Assembly: GCF_023159225.1 (NCBI RefSeq)
Contig: NC_063171.1
Location: forward strand, 8,791,886-8,855,885
Direction: 5' to 3'
DNA from: Perognathus longimembris pacificus
Taxonomy: Eukaryota; Chordata; Mammalia; Rodentia; Heteromyidae
Length of the DNA stretch: 64,000 nucleotides
Below are positions 59,260 to 64,000 of the stretch, in pieces. The notes beneath the pieces are model-generated. The model made no database searches. It was not told the origin of the DNA and saw only the letters and a list, made by a program, of their open reading frames with translations. The first letter of the stretch is position 1. Every line of letters starts with the position of its first letter. The translations under genes and the position numbers were made by a program.

Positions 59260-60000
59260 ATTTTTTATTTTATTAATTTAATTTTATTGCCAAGGTGATG
59301 TACAGAGGGGTTACAGTTACATACATAAGGCAGTGAGTACCTTTCTTGTCAAATTTGTTACCTCCTCCTTCATTTTCCTCCCACCTTCACTCCTCTCCAA
59401 TCCCCCCCCATCCTGAGTTGTACAGATAGTTTAAAACATATTGCCTTGTAAATATCGCTGTTGCATTGGTTTGTCCTTTGTCTTACCATTTTGATGTTCC
59501 CCTTCCCTTCCCTAATTCAGACAAGCATATATACAATACCCAGAGTACTAAAATCAAATACAGTGATTTTCACAGAAGCTAAACCATAGGAAAGGAAAAT
59601 GCAGGAAAAAAGGAAATAATTTCACATAGTACATTAAAAATAACAACAATAATGAAAATCCATTTGTTTCCATATATTGGAGTTCATTTTACTCAGTATC
59701 ATCTTATATGATCATATGTACATAGTCATTGAGCTATTATGATCCTCTACTAGAAGTGCTCAACATCTCTGGCTATAAAAGAAATATGAGTCAAAATAAC
59801 ATTGAGATTCCACCTCATCCCAGCAAGAGTGGCCATTATCAGGAAAACTAATAACATATTTTGGTGGGGATGTGGCTAAAAGGGAACACTGGCCATACTA
59901 AAGCTACCAGGACAACCATGTTCATTGCAGCTTTATTTACCATAGCTAAAATATGAACCAACCCATATGCCCCTCAGTAGATGATTGCACTTCAAAAGCT
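59260..60000 (-). mobile_element. LINE-1 3' end with 5' inversion (twin-primed)
   Basis: 59270-59757 is LINE-1 3' UTR on the minus strand and matches LINE-1 A (27630-28100). At about 59758 the orientation flips: 59758-60000 is LINE-1 on the + strand, corresponding to about 28290-28660 of LINE-1 A with part missing inside. An inverted 5' half next to a normal 3' half is the known product of twin priming during LINE-1 insertion. Confidence 0.82.
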
Positions 60001-60250
60001 ATAACATGTATTTTCCTTATAATTCATTTCAAAAATTTTCTAGTTTGGACTCTGGCTGTTGTCATCTTGAATAATAGATAATTTAGAAGTACTTGGTTTT
60101 TGAGCATGGAAGCTTTGTTTTGTCTGCTTAAAAATGACTTTTACATAAATTGTATTAAGTGACCAAACTTTTTTTTTAATTTCACAATGTTTCCATTTGT
60201 TAAGATCTGTACCATACTTTCTAGCCCAAAGATGAGGTTAGTGTTCACAA

Positions 60251-60456
60251 TTTTTTTTTTTTTTTTCCAGTCCTGGGCCTTGGACTCAGGGCTTGAGCAC
60301 TGTCCCTGGCTTCTTTTTTGCTCAAGTCTAGCACTCTGCCACTTGAGCCATAGCGCCACTTCTGGCCTTTTCTATATATGTGGTGCTGGGGAATCAAACC
60401 CAGGGCTTCATGTATAGGAAGTGAGCACTTTTACCACTAGGCCATATTCCCAGATC
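60251..60456 (-). mobile_element. IDL-Geo SINE, diverged
   Basis: Minus-strand copy with several substitutions (head reads AGATCCC rather than AGCCCC). Only a short duplication around CACAA is visible (60246-60250 and 60458-60462). Confidence 0.88.
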
Positions 60457-60808
60457 CCACAAATGTTCTTAGTTTGTGGAGAGAACACTTTAAATTTTTT
60501 ACATAAACCCCTTAGGTAAATTTGCTGATCATGACATTCAGATCCTTTCTGACTGATGGTTTCTTTTCATTCTAATAGCTAAAAGAATTATTTCTTCTGT
60601 GGGTGTCTTATCCTTGTAGCTCTATCAATTTTACTGTATTTACTTTGAAATTGTTACATTTGATGCATATATATTTAGAATTTATTAATTCATTATGAAT
60701 TAAATACCAGACATTTTCAATCTTAATTTTTTATTTTTATCTTAGGCTTTAAAAATATTAGCTATATTTGCTTTCTTTAATGTAACACCTGACATAGTTT
60801 CCCTTCTT

Positions 60809-61012
60809 TTTTTTTTTTTGGCCAGTCCTGGGCCTTGGACTCAGGGCCTGAGCACTGTCCCTGGCTTCTTCCCGCTCAAGGCTGGCACTCTGCCACTTGA
60901 GCCACAGCGCCGCTTCTGGCCGTTTTCTGTATATGTGGTGCTGGGGAATCGAACCTAGGGCCTCGTGTATCCGAGGCAGGCACTCTTGCCACTAGGCTAT
61001 ATCCCCAGCCCT
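60809..61012 (-). mobile_element. IDL-Geo SINE, young subfamily
   Basis: Minus-strand copy almost identical to the one at 3094-3299; I count one substitution outside the tail (TGGCAC for TAGCAC). Perfect 15-bp duplication ATAGTTTCCCTTCTT (60794-60808 and 61013-61027). Confidence 0.96.
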
Positions 61013-61029
61013 ATAGTTTCCCTTCTTAA

Positions 61030-62849
61030 CAATCTTGATCTTTTATATAACTTGGGGTTTAAAATTGAATCTCTTATACAGGGCAATGCTTAAACTTTGT
61101 TTTTAACTAGTTAACTATTTTTGTTGTTTATTGAAGTATTTCCATATCCATTTCTTTTTAATGCAATAACTTCTGGCTTTTGAAATGCAGAGAACATGCT
61201 AATTATCTATAGTTACTCTGTAGTGCAGTTGAATACCTGTATTTCTTACTCCTGTCTAACTAGAACTTAGAATCCAGCCACTCTTTAGCCTTTTTTCTTC
61301 CCAGCTCTCCCTAGATTCTAGTCACCAACATTACATTCTTGTCATTGTTTACATTTTCCATATATAAATAAGATAATGTGCTTTTGATCTTGGCTTATTT
61401 CAGTTAATATAATTATCTCAATTCATATATGTGCGTATGCATATATGAAGGCATGTATTTGTATATGTGTGTGTATGTATGTGGTACTGGGCTTGAACTC
61501 AAGCTAAGCTTGCTTAGCCCCCACCCCCATACCCCTTTTCTTTTACTTTCCTTTTTAAGTAAATTTTTTCTTGTTCCTAGTGCTGGCCTCAGATATGATC
61601 CTTCTACCTTCATCTCCAGTGTAGCTGGGATTATGAGCATGCACCATCACACCAATCTCCATTGATGTTTTGCAAATGATAAAATTTAGAACAAAATTAG
61701 GAAAGTGTCTTTATATTATCCTTAAAGATTTCATAGAGACACACCACTTTCCATCCTAAGATTTGGCCTTGTTGATGTTAAATGTCACTCTTGTGAATTT
61801 ATCACTTTTATATACTCTTTCAATTTCAAATTCTTTTACTCAAAAGTGAATCAGAGATTCTTTGTTCAGTCACATTTATGTGTTCTATCTAGAGCCATAT
61901 AAATATGATATGATAGTGTTAATGGTGTGAAGATTGTGATAGAAATAAATGTGTGAAGATTAACACAATTATTTTAAAATCTATATCACATTATTTTCTA
62001 AAAGGATGAAAAGCATGCTTCCAGCTGCATAGCACATTCAAATATTAGAAAATATGCACAGTGGGTTCTGTTGTTATAATTCTGATTTGTTATTATAATT
62101 CTTAATTCTCCATCTCAAAACAATTCTTTACAGTATTGGAATTGTTAGTAATTAAATGATAAATGTTAACCAAATTATAGTGAGTTTATTTAGTCATTTA
62201 ATAAGACATCATACACATAATTCAAGTTTTAAAGGTGTAAAAAGTCTCCCTGATACGCCCTGCCACTTGTCCCACTGTGACATAAACAAGTAGTTGTGAA
62301 GGGCAGAGACAGGAGATTTATTATGCAGCATGAGTATGCCATGGGATTCCTTAGTTGATGTTGGCCAAAAGCTGTTAGGAAAATGTTATCAAGAAAATAT
62401 AGGGCATGCATCCTCAAACAATGAAAAGTTGCATATCCTTCTGAAGTCCTAATGAGCACTTGTCTGAGGCCTCCCAGGAGTGCTGTGAGCTCTGCAGTGT
62501 GTCTCTACGCACCATGTATAGTTAGCGACCTTTCATTCTCTCTACAGCTGTTTGCCTGCAACAGGCAGTGCCTTAGTCAGATGAACCCTGTATATATTGC
62601 TTACTCTTGGCAGACTCATTTACTTTTCTATGTATTTTTTCCAAATGGTTTCCAAACTGAGCCCATGATAAGTCGATTTCCTCCATTTTTTGTTTGAGAA
62701 GACAAGCCTTTCGTGTACCCAGGAGCCAAGTACAGGCTGTCCTCTCATGTTCCTACAAGTGTATAACAGTTATTCAAAGGATATGAATTGAACTGAGACA
62801 GGACCACTTCTGACCAGGAGTTTAAGACCTGCCCATGTAACATAAGGGG

Positions 62850-62850
<1 letters not shown>
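61030..62850. other. Mostly unique intronic sequence before the second exon
   Basis: One B1-like copy (61545) and a (TATG)n-type patch (61425-61480); otherwise AT-rich sequence without features. Confidence 0.5.
61545..61655 (-). mobile_element. B1-like SINE, diverged
   Basis: Antisense copy: CTAGTGCTGGCCTCAGATAT, CCAGTGTAGCTGGGATTATG and GCATGCACCATCACACC. Confidence 0.6.

Positions 62851-62858
<8 letters not shown>

Positions 62859-62914
<56 letters not shown>
62859..62914. repeat. (CA)n microsatellite
   Basis: About 28 CA units, 330 bp before the FMN2 exon at 63242. Confidence 0.97.
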
Positions 62915-62920
<6 letters not shown>

Positions 62921-63241
62921 GAGAGGTTATATGATAGTTCGATAGTTCAAGGAGCTCCTTTAATCCATGTTTGTACTGTCTGATCTTGTAATTTGCTGTA
63001 GTCCTACATAACATCACTTCCAAAGAAAGAGACTGAGATTTTACTAAAAAAAAGTTGGGAAAAGTATGTTGGTGAAATGAAAAAAACAACTGTCTTATGG
63101 ATCAATACGGAACTGTATGGAATGCTATTTTAATACTTTGTATGAATATGCATATCTGTGTAATTTACATAGAAATTTTGTATCTGGCAAATCTTATTTT
63201 GTCATTAATGGCATTTATATTTTCTCTGTTGTTAAATATAG

Positions 63242-63389
63242 CAAGATCAACTTTATACCTGGGCTGCAGTTAGTCAGCCCACACACTCACTGGATTACAT
63301 AGAAGGGCAGTTTCCCAGGCGTGCCCCATCTATGTGGCCACCTTCCAGACCTCCTGAAGAACAACTCAAGCCCAAGGATGCTGAAACAG
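63242..63389 (+). CDS. FMN2: Formin-2 coding exon (probably exon 3)
   Basis: This 148-bp exon continues directly from the exon at 25132-25298. The translation begins [19 protein letters not shown] and contains [11 protein letters not shown], then [17 protein letters not shown]. It matches the next part of human FMN2 as I remember it ([24 protein letters not shown]), with substitutions mainly in its second half. This is a Pro- and charge-rich linker upstream of the coiled coil and FH1 region, with no catalytic role expected. The acceptor is a T-rich tract (TTTTCTCTGTTG) ending in ATATAG at 63241. The donor is GTAGGATGAG at 63390, weaker than the first exon's. The exon ends one base into a codon (phase 1). 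Confidence 0.94.
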
Positions 63390-64000
63390 GTAGGATGAGG
63401 GATACAAAGTGCTCTGAGAGGATGTCACATAATGTGTCATTATAGAGCTTTCTGGGAGGCACTCCGTGCTTGCTTAAAGGTGCTTTTTAGAGTTTCATCT
63501 GCAGGTAGCCCAAATAGATGACGATAGGCCTGTAAAATTGAAGATCTTTGTGTCCATGTTCAAGGTTGTTGAGTTCTAACTAATGCAGGAGAGTAAGACA
63601 CTAGAAATGTCCCGTAATGAATGTATATACCATAGTTTGGGAGCCATCGTCTCCAGGCACCCGGTGGAAGCCACTAGCAATTTGGAGCTCTGCATACTGT
63701 TCGGGCTAAGAGTGCCCAAAAAGGACATTTCTGTTGCTTTCAAAGAGTGGGTGGCCCCGACCGAATTCCTCTGAGCCTCCTTACTTACTGCTTTCTTTGT
63801 ACTTTTCTTTCTCCATAGAGAAACTGAGAGAGACAAAATAGAGAAATAACTTTTTTGAAATCTGTTTTGCATCACTTTCAAAAACATTGTGCATCAATCA
63901 GATATAGTCTTCATTTTTGTTCAAGTTTTTTTTTTCTTTCTCATTTTCCTGTGGGAAACTATTCTGTGTTTTTGGATGGAAACAGATCATGAGGTTAGCA
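63390..64000 (+). other. FMN2: FMN2 intron, 5' part (window end)
   Basis: This is the start of the intron after the second exon, beginning with GTAGGATGAG. I see no repeat copy or further exon in these 611 bp. Short open frames on both strands around 63576-63887 resemble nothing I know and are taken as chance. Confidence 0.8.

Noticed and set aside
63576..63887. 103-codon frame on the minus strand and a 63-codon frame on the + strand after the second exon
   Set aside because: Neither resembles a known protein, neither has splice sites or a promoter context, and two overlapping opposite frames of this length are expected by chance.

Overview
This is a piece of a mammalian nuclear genome inside one very large gene, not a microbial or viral locus. 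Two exons, both on the + strand (25132-25298 and 63242-63389), encode consecutive parts of the N-terminal half of formin-2 (FMN2), the actin nucleator. Intron phases agree: a split Gly codon enters the first exon, the junction between the two is phase 0, and the exit is phase 1. Everything else is intron: the end of the preceding intron (1-25131), one complete intron of 37,943 bp (25299-63241) and the start of the next (63390-64000). No other gene is supported.

The repeats point to a rodent of the superfamily Geomyoidea (kangaroo rats, pocket mice, pocket gophers). The dominant repeat is a two-part SINE: an ID-like, tRNA-Ala-related left half joined to a second monomer that ends in an A tail. 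It matches my knowledge of the IDL-Geo SINE described from kangaroo rats. Nineteen near-complete copies and one partial copy are listed, most with target-site duplications. An older dimeric SINE with a B1/Alu-like left half, plain B1-like copies and worn ID-like copies fill much of the rest.

Region by region: 1-12 kb, intron sequence with scattered SINEs. 12.72-13.23 kb, a CpG-containing solo LTR with a 5-bp duplication. 16.80-19.58 kb, a short LTR retrovirus-like element with two LTRs and a primer-binding site matching tRNA-His; it splits an older SINE and carries a younger SINE in its 5' LTR. 25.1 kb, the first exon, followed after 30 bp by a (TG)n tract. 27.6-38.7 kb, an old LINE-1 interrupted by a 7,985-bp insertion that contains a nearly full-length LINE-1 and about 0.8 kb beyond its 3' end, probably a 3' transduction. 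43-47.5 kb, a dense run of antisense SINEs. 50-51.6 kb, a decayed retroviral pol remnant, then a 267-bp pyrimidine tract. 54.8-57.2 kb, an old LINE-1. 57.8-58.3 kb, a solo LTR on the minus strand. 59.3-60.0 kb, a LINE-1 with a 5' inversion. 63.2 kb, the second exon.

All LINE-1 sequence and most IDL-Geo copies lie antisense to FMN2. Two LTR insertions lie in the sense direction and carry AATAAA signals inside FMN2 introns. No undescribed defence, metabolic or RNA system was found. The best signals are the nested insertions, which give a relative time order, the tRNA-His-primed element, and splicing-relevant sequence around the first exon.
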